Counted from the stretch's first letter, positions 1 to 5,462 are shown. The stretch is DNA of 6,091 nt from Chloroflexota bacterium (GCA_005881495.1 VBHI01000391.1:1-6091); one strand, 5' to 3'. Notes: generated from the sequence alone by a model not told the origin. Numbers and translations are program-made.

Positions 1-162
1 CAGGCGGTGGAGCATGACGCCGTTGTCTGTGAAGGCGGCCAGGGTGATCGTGACCGAGGGGTGCCAGTATACATCTTGCTCAAACTGCGTGGAAAGCTCA
101 ATGTAGCGCGTATCGTACGCATCGCTGAGGATGCGCGGGGTGTGCTCTTCGTTGGTTGCCAT
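1..162 (-). CDS. Small protein of unknown function, partial (runs off left edge)
   Basis: The first 54 codons of a minus-strand gene are visible, starting MATNEEHTPR, with no stop before the window edge. The ATG at 162 follows an AAAGGAG ribosome binding site (about 172-178) at good spacing, which fixes the start. That site overlaps the stop codon of the zinc-ribbon gene upstream (177-380), so the two are probably translationally coupled. The visible part is acidic at first, then has a possible beta-rich stretch (WHPSVTITLAAFTDNG, about residues 33-48). I see no cysteines, signal peptide or membrane segment. I do not recognise the family. It is the last visible member of the leftward small-gene cluster. 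Confidence 0.7.
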   Translation of the reverse strand, partial: MATNEEHTPRILSDAYDTRYIELSTQFEQDVYWHPSVTITLAAFTDNGVMLHRL

Positions 163-176
163 GGGTCGTTTCTCCT

Positions 177-380
177 TTAGGCTTCTCTAGCCAGGCTCGA
201 TAGCGTATTGGATTGGTAACACGCTCGGCAGAGACAGTCATAAGCCGGCGTGCTGTAGCGATGATGCGGAACCGCCTGGCCACAGATGCCGCACATATAG
301 CGACAGGCAATGATGCGGACTCGCCTGGTATGGGGGAATCCTGGTCGTTCACGTCGGATCTTCTCGATGATCAGCCGCAT
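177..380 (-). CDS. 67-aa zinc-ribbon protein
   Basis: A short basic protein whose core is a four-to-five-cysteine zinc-binding motif: C26, C30, C33, then C51 and C54 (C-x3-C-x2-C-x17-C-x2-C, ending CRACY). An extra cysteine lies at 49. The first 25 residues are arginine-rich (RRERPGFPHTRR), which could contact nucleic acid. The ATG at 380 follows GGAAGGAG at suitable distance. It lies 26 bp after the excisionase-like gene and 14 bp before the next gene, so it is in an operon. The same cysteine spacing occurs in the N-terminal part of the 651-1319 gene product, indicating paralogy. The exact role is unknown; DNA/RNA binding or protein-protein bridging is inference. Confidence 0.75.
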   Translation of the reverse strand: MRLIIEKIRRERPGFPHTRRVRIIACRYMCGICGQAVPHHRYSTPAYDCLCRACYQSNTLSSLAREA

Positions 381-406
381 ACTCTGCTCCTTCCTGATTG
401 CGCCAC

Positions 407-625
407 CTAGGCGGACAACCCTGTGCGCTCATTCATCCACTGTTGAAGTTTGATCGAGTCCACGCGAGTTGACCGGGAGCCCAGCTTCATCACCGGCAGG
501 CCATCGTTCTTGATGAAGTCGTACACCGTAGTTCGATGCACACAAAGCAAATCAGCGACCTGGCTGATGGTCAGCAACTGCGCGATTGGCATCACTCCGT
601 GATGCTGTTGGATACGTTTGCTCAT
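407..625 (-). CDS. Excisionase/MerR-like helix-turn-helix DNA-binding protein (72 aa)
   Basis: Residues about 17-66 form the pattern of the HTH_17/excisionase family: LLTISQVADLLCVHRTTVYDF gives the helix-turn-helix, followed by a wing with G-LPVMKLGSRSTRV and a final helix KLQQWM. Proteins of this family bind DNA as small architectural or regulatory factors, in mobile elements often as excisionases (Xis) that direct the integrase. The ATG at 625 was chosen because AAAAGGAGA lies just upstream. The reading frame stays open upstream to 817, but that would overlap the preceding gene and has no better ribosome site. It lies 25 bp after the 651-1319 gene and 26 bp before the zinc-ribbon gene. No integrase is visible in the window, so a role in excision is inference; a simple transcription regulator is equally possible. 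Confidence 0.85.
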   Translation of the reverse strand: MSKRIQQHHGVMPIAQLLTISQVADLLCVHRTTVYDFIKNDGLPVMKLGSRSTRVDSIKLQQWMNERTGLSA

Positions 626-650
626 TGGCCAATCTCCTTTTAAGCTCCCT

Positions 651-1319
651 TTAAGCCACTGCTTCAAGAGCAGGTGCGTCATGCTCTCCCCAGGTGAGTG
701 CCCATGTTGTGGTAAGCACCTGAGCAGTTTGCTTGTGTGCGTTCTCGTCAGCTCCCCCATAGAGCCAGAAACGTGACGCATGTCGTGGGGCTGGCTGTTC
801 ATCTTCTGAATCCACACCGGCCAGGTAGATCACCTCTGTGCCGCAATGGTCGCGGTAATGAAACTGCGCAGGTAAGGGTGCAAGATGCAAGTACGCCTGG
901 TCGTCGTCGGCTTTCATTTGAAACACCAGCGTAAAACCGAGTGGGTCAAGCGCCGCGGTCACCTCATCAGCTGATGGGCAGGTTGCGCAAAACGCGGTAA
1001 GATCAGTCGTAGGAAGTGTTGGCATACGTGCCTCCATCACGAAACAAACTCTACAGAGAACGGAATACAAGTCGGTATAGGAAGGCTTTTGGCGTTGTGG
1101 CTCGTTGCACATCTCGCAGAACAATAGGCAGAACGCAATCTTCCGTCGGATAAGATGGACATGGTGAAAGGGCTTGTGATGACTCCTCCGCGTCCAGGTA
1201 TGCGACATGAGGCTAGCCTTCATCTGAATGGGGAAGCTTACCGCCGCCATGCTTTCAGGCTTCCATTCTTCGCTCAGCAACACACTACAAAGGTTGATCC
1301 TCACTCTTTTCAGGAGCAT
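651..1319 (-). CDS. Zinc-ribbon protein with unknown C-terminal domain; alternative internal start at 1025
   Basis: The open frame encodes 222 residues. The ATG at 1319 has GAGGAG 9 nt upstream and a near-consensus promoter immediately before it. Residues 64-92 carry C64, C68, C71, C89 and C92 with the same C-x3-C-x2-C-x17-C-x2-C-F/Y spacing as the 67-aa protein at 177-380, so this part is probably coded. A second ATG at 1025 (Met99), preceded by GGAGG 5 nt upstream, begins a more typical protein (MPTLPTTDLTAF...) of 124 aa with a CATC motif (residues 111-114 of the long form). Either the long form is a fusion, or a zinc-ribbon ORF has run into the next gene, or both products are made. Residues 1-60 look poorly conserved in style (histidine/arginine-rich), and Met38 (1208) is a third possible start. 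The C-terminal part is of unknown family. Confidence 0.6.
   Translation of the reverse strand: MLLKRVRINLCSVLLSEEWKPESMAAVSFPIQMKASLMSHTWTRRSHHKPFHHVHLIRRKIAFCLLFCEMCNEPQRQKPSYTDLYSVLCRVCFVMEARMPTLPTTDLTAFCATCPSADEVTAALDPLGFTLVFQMKADDDQAYLHLAPLPAQFHYRDHCGTEVIYLAGVDSEDEQPAPRHASRFWLYGGADENAHKQTAQVLTTTWALTWGEHDAPALEAVA
1020..1038 (-). promoter_or_regulatory. Internal ribosome binding site and alternative start (Met at 1025)
   Basis: On the minus strand GGAGG lies 5 nt before the ATG at 1025, inside the longer frame starting at 1319. This site alone would support a 124-aa product (651-1025). Many annotators would choose this start, because the protein after it has the more ordinary composition. 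The site lies in the same place relative to a zinc-ribbon coding end as the ribosome site at 172-178 does for the downstream zinc-ribbon gene. Confidence 0.55.
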
Positions 1320-1340
1320 CGTTTCACGCTCCTCTGGTAT

Positions 1341-1369
1341 ATTGTAAATTGTCCTAGATTAATTGTCAA
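1341..1369 (-). promoter_or_regulatory. Near-consensus sigma-70-type promoter
   Basis: Read on the minus strand there is TTGACA (1369-1364), a 17-bp spacer and TACAAT (1346-1341): a perfect -35 and a 5/6 -10 at ideal spacing. Transcription would start near 1334, leaving a leader of only about 15 nt that begins at the GAGGAG ribosome site (1334-1329) before the ATG at 1319. It should drive the 1319-to-1 group of genes. The direct repeat AATTGTC (1347-1353 and 1361-1367) lies between and over the promoter boxes and could be an operator. Confidence 0.7.
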
Positions 1370-1428
1370 TACCTTATTTTGGAGAAAAATGATAGAGGAT
1401 ATGAACCAACAAATGTATCAAGACAACG

Positions 1429-1656
1429 CTAGATTTTTCGACAGAAAGACAATGCATCACTGTGCTGTTCAAAGTTCATCAAACCACTTTCGAGGTAAAG
1501 CCAAGTAATCATTGACTCTGCACCAGTCTCAACAAGCCATACAGGGTAAAAGTGCTTATCACTCCCTTGCAGAACCATATGCGTCGAGGGCGGAACAATG
1601 CATTGAGCTGCTTCGCGTATCCATATCTCTTGACCGACCTGTTTGTACTCTGGCAT
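1429..1656 (-). CDS. 75-aa protein of unknown function
   Basis: The ATG at 1656 is preceded by GGGAGAGAG at suitable spacing, and the gene follows the B-box-like gene by 45 bp, which supports a real operon member. The protein starts MPEYKQVGQEIWIREAA, has a central VPPSTHMVLQGSDKHFYPVWLV-type stretch suggestive of beta strands, and ends in a helical, Cys-containing tail. There is no signal peptide, clear membrane helix or metal site. I do not recognise a family. A plus-strand ORF overlapping it has no ribosome site and is judged a shadow. Confidence 0.65.
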   Translation of the reverse strand: MPEYKQVGQEIWIREAAQCIVPPSTHMVLQGSDKHFYPVWLVETGAESMITWLYLESGLMNFEQHSDALSFCRKI

Positions 1657-1701
1657 AAACTCTCTCCCAGGGCTACTCGTCGTAAGCTAAAAAGAACAGA
1701 C

Positions 1702-1926
1702 CTAACAGGGCAGCTTCTCCTTTTGCGTGAGAGTGTGACGAACATGCTTCCAGCACTCCCAGCAAAACATCCCGGCCATGACCTTGCACCAGATGTGCCT
1801 GCTACAAAACGGCTGGCGGCAGCCAGAACAAATTACTTCAGTATGCTGTGCACACTCCTTGCACCGCAGGACTTTCGCCTGGGGAAGCCGCTCAAATCGT
1901 TCGCGCTTGTGATACTGATGCCACAT
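1702..1926 (-). CDS. 74-aa B-box-like double-zinc-site protein
   Basis: The cysteines and histidines are ordered as in cross-brace zinc domains: C22-x2-C25-x7-C33-x2-C36-x4-C41-x2-H44, then C55-x2-C58 and H61 (with C47 also present). The C-x2-C-x7-C-x2-C-x4-C-x2-H part matches B-box/AN1-like spacing, and eight ligands are enough for two zinc ions. In known families such domains bind other proteins, so an adaptor role is inference. The ATG at 1926 follows AAGGGAG. It lies 48 bp after the membrane-peptide gene and 45 bp before the 75-aa gene. The basic N-terminus (HKRERFERLPQAK) is short and leaves no room for a further domain. Confidence 0.75.
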   Translation of the reverse strand: MWHQYHKRERFERLPQAKVLRCKECAQHTEVICSGCRQPFCSRHIWCKVMAGMFCWECWKHVRHTLTQKEKLPC

Positions 1927-1974
1927 GTACTGCTCCCTTCTGCGTAACTACTCATCCCAGGTAGAGCGGCGTGC

Positions 1975-2079
1975 TCAATACGAGTATCGCGGGCGAGTAA
2001 GCAGCACGCTACCGATCAGGCCGATCATGAAAGCGATGAGTGCGTTGATGGTACTGATGGTCAGATCGATCTGGATCAT
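1975..2079 (-). CDS. 34-aa single-span membrane peptide
   Basis: The ATG at 2079 is preceded by AAGGAG with a 7-nt spacer. The peptide has a short polar start (MIQIDLTIST), one hydrophobic helix at about residues 11-27 (INALIAFMIGLIGSVLL) and a positively charged tail (TRPRYSY), predicting an N-out/C-in single membrane span by the positive-inside rule. The frame is open further upstream to 2211, but that extension has no ribosome site and runs through the intergenic control region. It is the first gene of the leftward cluster. The function is unknown; small membrane regulators, toxins and holin-like peptides share this general shape. Confidence 0.6.
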   Translation of the reverse strand: MIQIDLTISTINALIAFMIGLIGSVLLTRPRYSY

Positions 2080-2320
2080 GTTGAAACTCCTTGAAATTTG
2101 AAGTATGCTACTGTTGTCAATCACGTGTTTTGCTTCTGAGGAAATGGTACCTGGACAAGAGGAGTTTGACCGTAGCGTTACAGTAGCACATTTGTTCCTT
2201 TTTTGTAGCATTTCAAATGTATCGTTTCTGTGTCGTTTTGCCGATTCAAAGCCACTAACAGGGCATTTTTGCTTGATCTAGAAGTGGAGAGGCACGTACA
2301 ATTGAGAGGTAGGTCATGTC
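2080..2320. promoter_or_regulatory. Divergent intergenic control region with phased GTAGC repeats
   Basis: This 241-bp gap separates the leftward cluster from the rightward regulator gene. GTAGC occurs on the plus strand at 2172, 2183 and 2205 (steps of 11 and 22 bp, i.e. the same face of the helix), and its reverse complement TGCTAC occurs at 2105-2110. A 7-bp inverted repeat ACATTTG (2188-2194) / CAAATGT (2214-2220) overlaps the array. A TTGACA box on the minus strand (2120-2115) lacks a good -10 at the right distance. The repeats are plausible binding sites for the adjacent XRE protein; this is inference. Confidence 0.4.
2273..2302 (+). promoter_or_regulatory. Candidate promoter of the XRE-TPR gene
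   Basis: TTGATC (2273-2278), an 18-bp spacer and TACAAT (2297-2302) resemble a sigma-70 promoter (4/6 and 5/6 matches). Initiation near 2309 would give a leader of about 12 nt, just including the AGGT ribosome site at 2311-2314. The -10 hexamer is the same as in the promoter at 1341-1369. Confidence 0.4.
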
Positions 2321-3796
2321 GTGAACGAAAAGCTGCGACAAGCCAGAATTGACAGAAGTTGGTCACAGGAAGAAGCCGCTGCACAGTGTAACGTCAGCCG
2401 TACAACTTACATCCGGTGGGAACACGAAGGGCAAACACCCCACGGCTACAACCTCACTGAAGCATGCCAGGCGTTCAGCATGACGGCCTACCAGCTGGGC
2501 TTTGTGAAATCGCCATCACAGAACATGCAGCAGATCGGTACGCGAACGAGAGAGAGACAAGGAACTCACACTGTATCCTCGTCGCTGGGAGAAGACAACC
2601 CTGTTCAATTCGTCATGCAAAGAGATGGGATATCAGCAGAAATAACACGGCCATCACAGTTGACGAGTATGAGGCTGACCTATGAGCAGTTAGAGGTCCT
2701 TCTCTCCTTCCTGGGAGGCACTATGGCAAACTTTGATGAAGCGAAGAGAGAAACACTTCTGAAGTTACTCAAGGCTGCTGGTCTCATCATCATTGGTTCT
2801 ACATCAGAAGATCCTGAACCTTGGGAAGAGAGGCTTGAACGACTTGCAGGAGCGCTCAAGAAACCGGTTTCTCTTGACAGAAAAACCCTTCATGGACTCA
2901 AAAATGCCACTGAGAGCTATTGGCAACTTCGAGTACGCGGCGGTATTGCAGCCCCTGATCTGCTAGGTACCGTTTTAGGGCATTATCGAACCGTCACGCA
3001 ACTCCTACAAGGCTCCCTCTTACCAACAACCCGAACTTCCCTCTCCGCTGTTGCGAGCGAAACGGCTTTACTTGCAGGCATGCTCTTATCGACAGATCTG
3101 CAGAAACACGATGAGGCACAGTCGTACTACCACACAGCGCTTGTCGTATCGCAACAGGCAAACAATGATGCTCTCTATGCGGCTGGCCTGGGTCGAATGA
3201 GTTCTCTCGCCTACGCCAAAGGGAATCCAAAAGAAGCGCATACGTTGTTACAAGAGGCGCAATGTTTCGTGACGCAAAGCGATACTTTTACCCTTCGTGC
3301 TTGGTTGGCAGCAGAGGAGGCTGAAGTTCAAGCTGCTCTTGCTGCTCAGGAAAACGTACAGAACACGAGCACCTGTTTCAAGGCTTTGGAGAAAGCTGAA
3401 GTGTTCGCTGATCAGATCCACCCTGGGGAAGAGACCTTTGGTATGTACTTCGACATGTCGAGAATACCTGCTTATCGAGGGTCTTGCAACATTCGTCTTC
3501 ATCGTCCAGAAGAGGCACTGGAAGTCTTGAAAGAAGCATTAGAGCCACTTGAACCTTCAGGTGCCCTGACGCGGGCGGTGTTGTTGGACCTGGCAGAGGC
3601 AAGCATTCAAGCAACTGCTGTTGAACAGGCATGTCATTTTATCAATCAAGCTCTAGAAATTATCATGCAAATGAAGGCGACAAGTTCTTTACAACGTGTC
3701 CACGGGCTTCGACAGCTACTGAGACCGTGGTCGGCGGTACTAGAGGTCAGAGATTTAGATAAACAGTTAAGACGCTTTAACAGTGGCCTGACCTGA
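2321..3796 (+). CDS. XRE-family HTH regulator with TPR-like C-terminal domain (491 aa)
   Basis: Residues 1-60 form an XRE/Cro-type helix-turn-helix: SQEEAAAQCNVSRTTYIRWE (15-34) holds the two key helices and the following tryptophan-glutamate typical of the family. A linker (about 65-120) is followed by a hydrophobic segment (LLKLLKAAGLIIIG, 146-159) and then an all-helical tail (about 190-485) with TPR-like pairs, for instance DEAQSYYHTALVVSQQA (264-280), NPKEAHTLLQEA (302-313) and RPEEALEVLKEAL (395-407). Such HTH-TPR proteins use the helical part to bind a peptide or partner that changes DNA binding. The start is GTG at 2321 with AGGT/GAGAGG upstream; an ATG at 2316 is out of frame and stops after two codons. 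It is probably co-transcribed with the VOC gene and may act on the divergent region before it. Confidence 0.9.
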   Translation: MNEKLRQARIDRSWSQEEAAAQCNVSRTTYIRWEHEGQTPHGYNLTEACQAFSMTAYQLGFVKSPSQNMQQIGTRTRERQGTHTVSSSLGEDNPVQFVMQRDGISAEITRPSQLTSMRLTYEQLEVLLSFLGGTMANFDEAKRETLLKLLKAAGLIIIGSTSEDPEPWEERLERLAGALKKPVSLDRKTLHGLKNATESYWQLRVRGGIAAPDLLGTVLGHYRTVTQLLQGSLLPTTRTSLSAVASETALLAGMLLSTDLQKHDEAQSYYHTALVVSQQANNDALYAAGLGRMSSLAYAKGNPKEAHTLLQEAQCFVTQSDTFTLRAWLAAEEAEVQAALAAQENVQNTSTCFKALEKAEVFADQIHPGEETFGMYFDMSRIPAYRGSCNIRLHRPEEALEVLKEALEPLEPSGALTRAVLLDLAEASIQATAVEQACHFINQALEIIMQMKATSSLQRVHGLRQLLRPWSAVLEVRDLDKQLRRFNSGLT

Positions 3797-3811
3797 GAGG
3801 ATGAGTGCGTT

Positions 3812-4222
3812 ATGAATATTCTCAAGCTGGATCACGCTGCTTTGCTCGTGAAGGATGTGGAGCGATCGCGTCAATTTTACTGCCAGGTGCTCGGCATGGA
3901 TGAAATCCCCGGCTTAGGTGCTATTTGGCTGGCAAAGGGAAGTGCTGAGATTCACCTCCTCGGGGAATCCCAGGATGGACGCGCAGCCCAAGCATCTGGT
4001 ACATATCACGACGATGACCTTGCCGATGGCCATACAACGCATATCGCCTTCGAGGTCGAGGACCTGGAGGAAGCACAGCGGCATCTCCAGGCGCAGCAGA
4101 TTGAAATTGTGTGCGGGCCCCGCCCGAGAGGTAGTGGGGCCGAGCAGCTCTACATTTGTGACCCTGATGGCTATGTGATAGAGCTTTTTGCTTGGAAGAA
4201 AAAGCTGTCGTCTGAACAGTAA
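3812..4222 (+). CDS. VOC family enzyme (glyoxalase/bleomycin-resistance/dioxygenase superfamily), 136 aa
   Basis: The protein has the paired beta-alpha-beta-beta-beta layout of the vicinal oxygen chelate fold. The start LDHAALLVKDVERSRQFYCQVLG is the classic first module, and HTTHIAFEVEDLEEAQRHL starts the second. Likely metal ligands are H8, H48 (AEIHLLG), H77 (HIAFEV) and E124 (YVIELF), the usual four positions; DPDGYVIEL at 117-125 is the signature end. Length is normal for a single-chain, dimeric member. The substrate cannot be told: lactoylglutathione lyase, fosfomycin/bleomycin resistance and ring-cleavage members share this pattern. It begins 15 bp after the XRE-TPR stop, with GAGAGG overlapping that stop, so the two are probably one operon. 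The histidine-rich loop (YHDDDLADGHTTH) is a little unusual. Confidence 0.9.
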   Translation: MNILKLDHAALLVKDVERSRQFYCQVLGMDEIPGLGAIWLAKGSAEIHLLGESQDGRAAQASGTYHDDDLADGHTTHIAFEVEDLEEAQRHLQAQQIEIVCGPRPRGSGAEQLYICDPDGYVIELFAWKKKLSSEQ

Positions 4223-4500
4223 GAATATAAAGGCATCGTAGGAGTAACGCTGCAGGTGCCACAGTTTTATGGTGAGCAAAGAGCATAAACGAAAATGCGC
4301 TACGCGTTAGGAGTGAGCACAACACGGTCGTGATTGTCTCTCCCATAACATCTGGCTACCCGCTTTTTGTGCCTATTGTATAAGGTGCAACTTTACCCAA
4401 ATCCTGATTCAAATCGCAAAAGGATTTGCGACACAAATTGAGCAAACGAACGATATCCCACTTTGGTAGTTTGGCTTATCAGAATACGACCCATGCAAGA
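4223..4500. other. Convergent intergenic region, no gene seen
   Basis: No ORF here has a ribosome site or recognisable motif; minus-strand frames crossing it are antisense to the VOC gene. A pairing of GCACAA (from about 4317) with TTGTGC (near 4367) and a wobble stem at about 4366-4389 (TTGTGCC/GGTGCAA) are weak structures without a T-tract, so I cannot name a terminator for the plus-strand operon. One better hairpin lies at 4414-4431. Confidence 0.5.
4398..4431. repeat. Overlapping inverted repeats (alternative hairpins)
   Basis: TCGCAAA (4414-4420) and TTTGCGA (4425-4431) form a perfect 7-bp stem with loop AGGA. A competing perfect 7-bp pair joins CAAATCC (4398-4404) to GGATTTG (4422-4428). 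Read on the minus strand the first hairpin is followed by TTTGAAT, a weak T-tract, so it could be a secondary terminator beyond the GntR gene. Confidence 0.45.
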
Positions 4501-4531
4501 GAATAAATTAAAACACAGCGATTTCGCTGCG
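4501..4531 (-). terminator. Rho-independent terminator of the GntR gene
   Basis: On the minus strand a 7-bp stem (4531-4525 with 4520-4514, one G-U pair) closes an AAAT loop and is followed at once by TTTTAATTTATTC (4513-4501). It lies 18 bp beyond the stop codon of the GntR gene at 4549, the expected place for its terminator. Confidence 0.7.
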
Positions 4532-4532
4532 C

Positions 4533-4559
4533 CTACTTTTCGTCTGCTCTACTTTTCGT
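4533..4559. repeat. 11-bp direct repeat at the end of the GntR gene
   Basis: CTACTTTTCGT occurs at 4533-4543 and again at 4549-4559, 16 bp apart. The second copy carries the last codons and stop (H-E-K-stop) of the GntR gene. The first copy repeats the same bases just after it. It looks like a small local duplication. Confidence 0.6.
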
Positions 4560-5283
4560 GAGGAGCAGCATAGTCGTAGGAGAGTACAAAATAGCTGGCA
4601 ACAAAGATGATACGACTATGCATAATTACCGTCGTGTTATCTTCAGCAAAGTACGTACGATGCACCTCTAAAACGGGGGTGCTTCGAACAATTTTGAGCA
4701 GGTCTTGTTCGTCTTGCGTCGGCAAACGCCCTATCACATCCTCGTGCACGCGCTTGACAACTTTTCCGTGAACTTCCTTTATCGCCAGAAGAACATTCAA
4801 TTTCTCACCCTGTTGCATCCGTTCCAATATCGAGCCACCGGCTAACTCAACCGGGTAAAAGCTTTCTATCAGTCGGTAATGCGCAGTCGCTATTCCTTGC
4901 CGCTGCAAACGACGAACTACAGGCGTATTTTCAGGCACACCCAGTGCTCCAGCCACTTCGACGGGCGCGGGTATGACATCGGGCCTGCCTACGGTCGTCT
5001 CGACAGGCTCCAGCCCAAGTTGCTTTAAGTAGTCCTCAAAATGCAAACCAATACCAGGTATACGAGTTCGAGACGCACGTACAAACACTCCCGCGGTGCC
5101 AAGCGATGAAAGCAGCCCTTCAGCTTGAAGCCGCTGCGCGACCTTATTCATCGTTTCGCGAGTCGTACCATACTGTGCAGCAAACATGCGAAGCGACGGC
5201 AGCCTACCACCTGTACCAAACTCTCCAGACAAAATGCGCTCGCGCAGGGCGTTCGTAATATCATCTACCTTTACATCCACCAT
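4549..5283 (-). CDS. GntR family transcriptional regulator, HutC type with UTRA domain (244 aa)
   Basis: Residues about 5-70 are a GntR winged helix-turn-helix: ITNALRERILSGEF, then GGRLPSLRMFAAQYGTTRETM (25-45) and the wing ending in GTAGVFV (62-68). Residues about 80-240 match the UTRA ligand domain in length and layout, with the typical late strands VLEVHRTYFAEDNTTVIMHSRIIF and a final FVLSYDY. UTRA regulators sense small molecules such as amino-acid or sugar derivatives; the ligand here is unknown. The ATG at 5283 follows AAGGAAG. It is transcribed alone, converges with the VOC operon, and has no adjacent metabolic operon, so the target may be its own promoter or a distant gene. Confidence 0.92.
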   Translation of the reverse strand: MVDVKVDDITNALRERILSGEFGTGGRLPSLRMFAAQYGTTRETMNKVAQRLQAEGLLSSLGTAGVFVRASRTRIPGIGLHFEDYLKQLGLEPVETTVGRPDVIPAPVEVAGALGVPENTPVVRRLQRQGIATAHYRLIESFYPVELAGGSILERMQQGEKLNVLLAIKEVHGKVVKRVHEDVIGRLPTQDEQDLLKIVRSTPVLEVHRTYFAEDNTTVIMHSRIIFVASYFVLSYDYAAPHEK

Positions 5284-5322
5284 AAGATACTTCCTTACGT
5301 ACTCTGACCTACACTAGACTGA

Positions 5323-5365
5323 ATTGTAAATAGGCAATACATCTAGGCTAATAATAGTTGGACAA
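5323..5365 (-). promoter_or_regulatory. Candidate promoter and operator of the GntR gene
   Basis: On the minus strand TACAAT (5328-5323) is preceded at 17 bp by TTAGCC, and alternatively TTGTCC (5365-5360) is followed at 18 bp by TGTATT (5341-5336). Both are imperfect promoters. TGTA (5325-5328) and TACA (5338-5341) are inverted half-sites 9 bp apart that overlap them; TGTA/TACA halves are typical of HutC/GntR operators, so autoregulation is plausible but inferred. Confidence 0.35.
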
Positions 5366-5462
5366 CTCTGAAAAATCAAGCAAATAGGCCAAGTATGATG
5401 GATTACAGCCTTGTCAACATTCAACGAGTCCAGGTCAGGGATGAGCTAGCGTACATATCTCG

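Noticed and set aside
98..352. Minus-strand 84-aa ORF
   Set aside because: It overlaps the zinc-ribbon gene and the start of the next gene in another frame, and has no ribosome site or domain.
213..410. Plus-strand 65-aa ORF
   Set aside because: Antisense to the zinc-ribbon gene; no ribosome site.
626..817. N-terminal extension of the excisionase-like gene
   Set aside because: It overlaps the preceding gene in a different frame; the AAAAGGAGA site before 625 explains the shorter start.
1155..1508. Plus-strand 117-aa ORF
   Set aside because: No ribosome site; antisense to the zinc-ribbon segment, the promoter and the 75-aa gene, all better supported.
1552..1947. Plus-strand 131-aa ORF
   Set aside because: Antisense to the B-box-like gene and the 75-aa gene, which have cysteine patterning and ribosome sites.
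2080..2211. Longer form of the membrane peptide (78 aa)
   Set aside because: The extension lacks a ribosome site and runs through the repeat-rich control region.
3914..4346. Minus-strand ORFs of 121 and 141 aa
   Set aside because: Antisense to the VOC gene, whose metal ligands and signature are clear.
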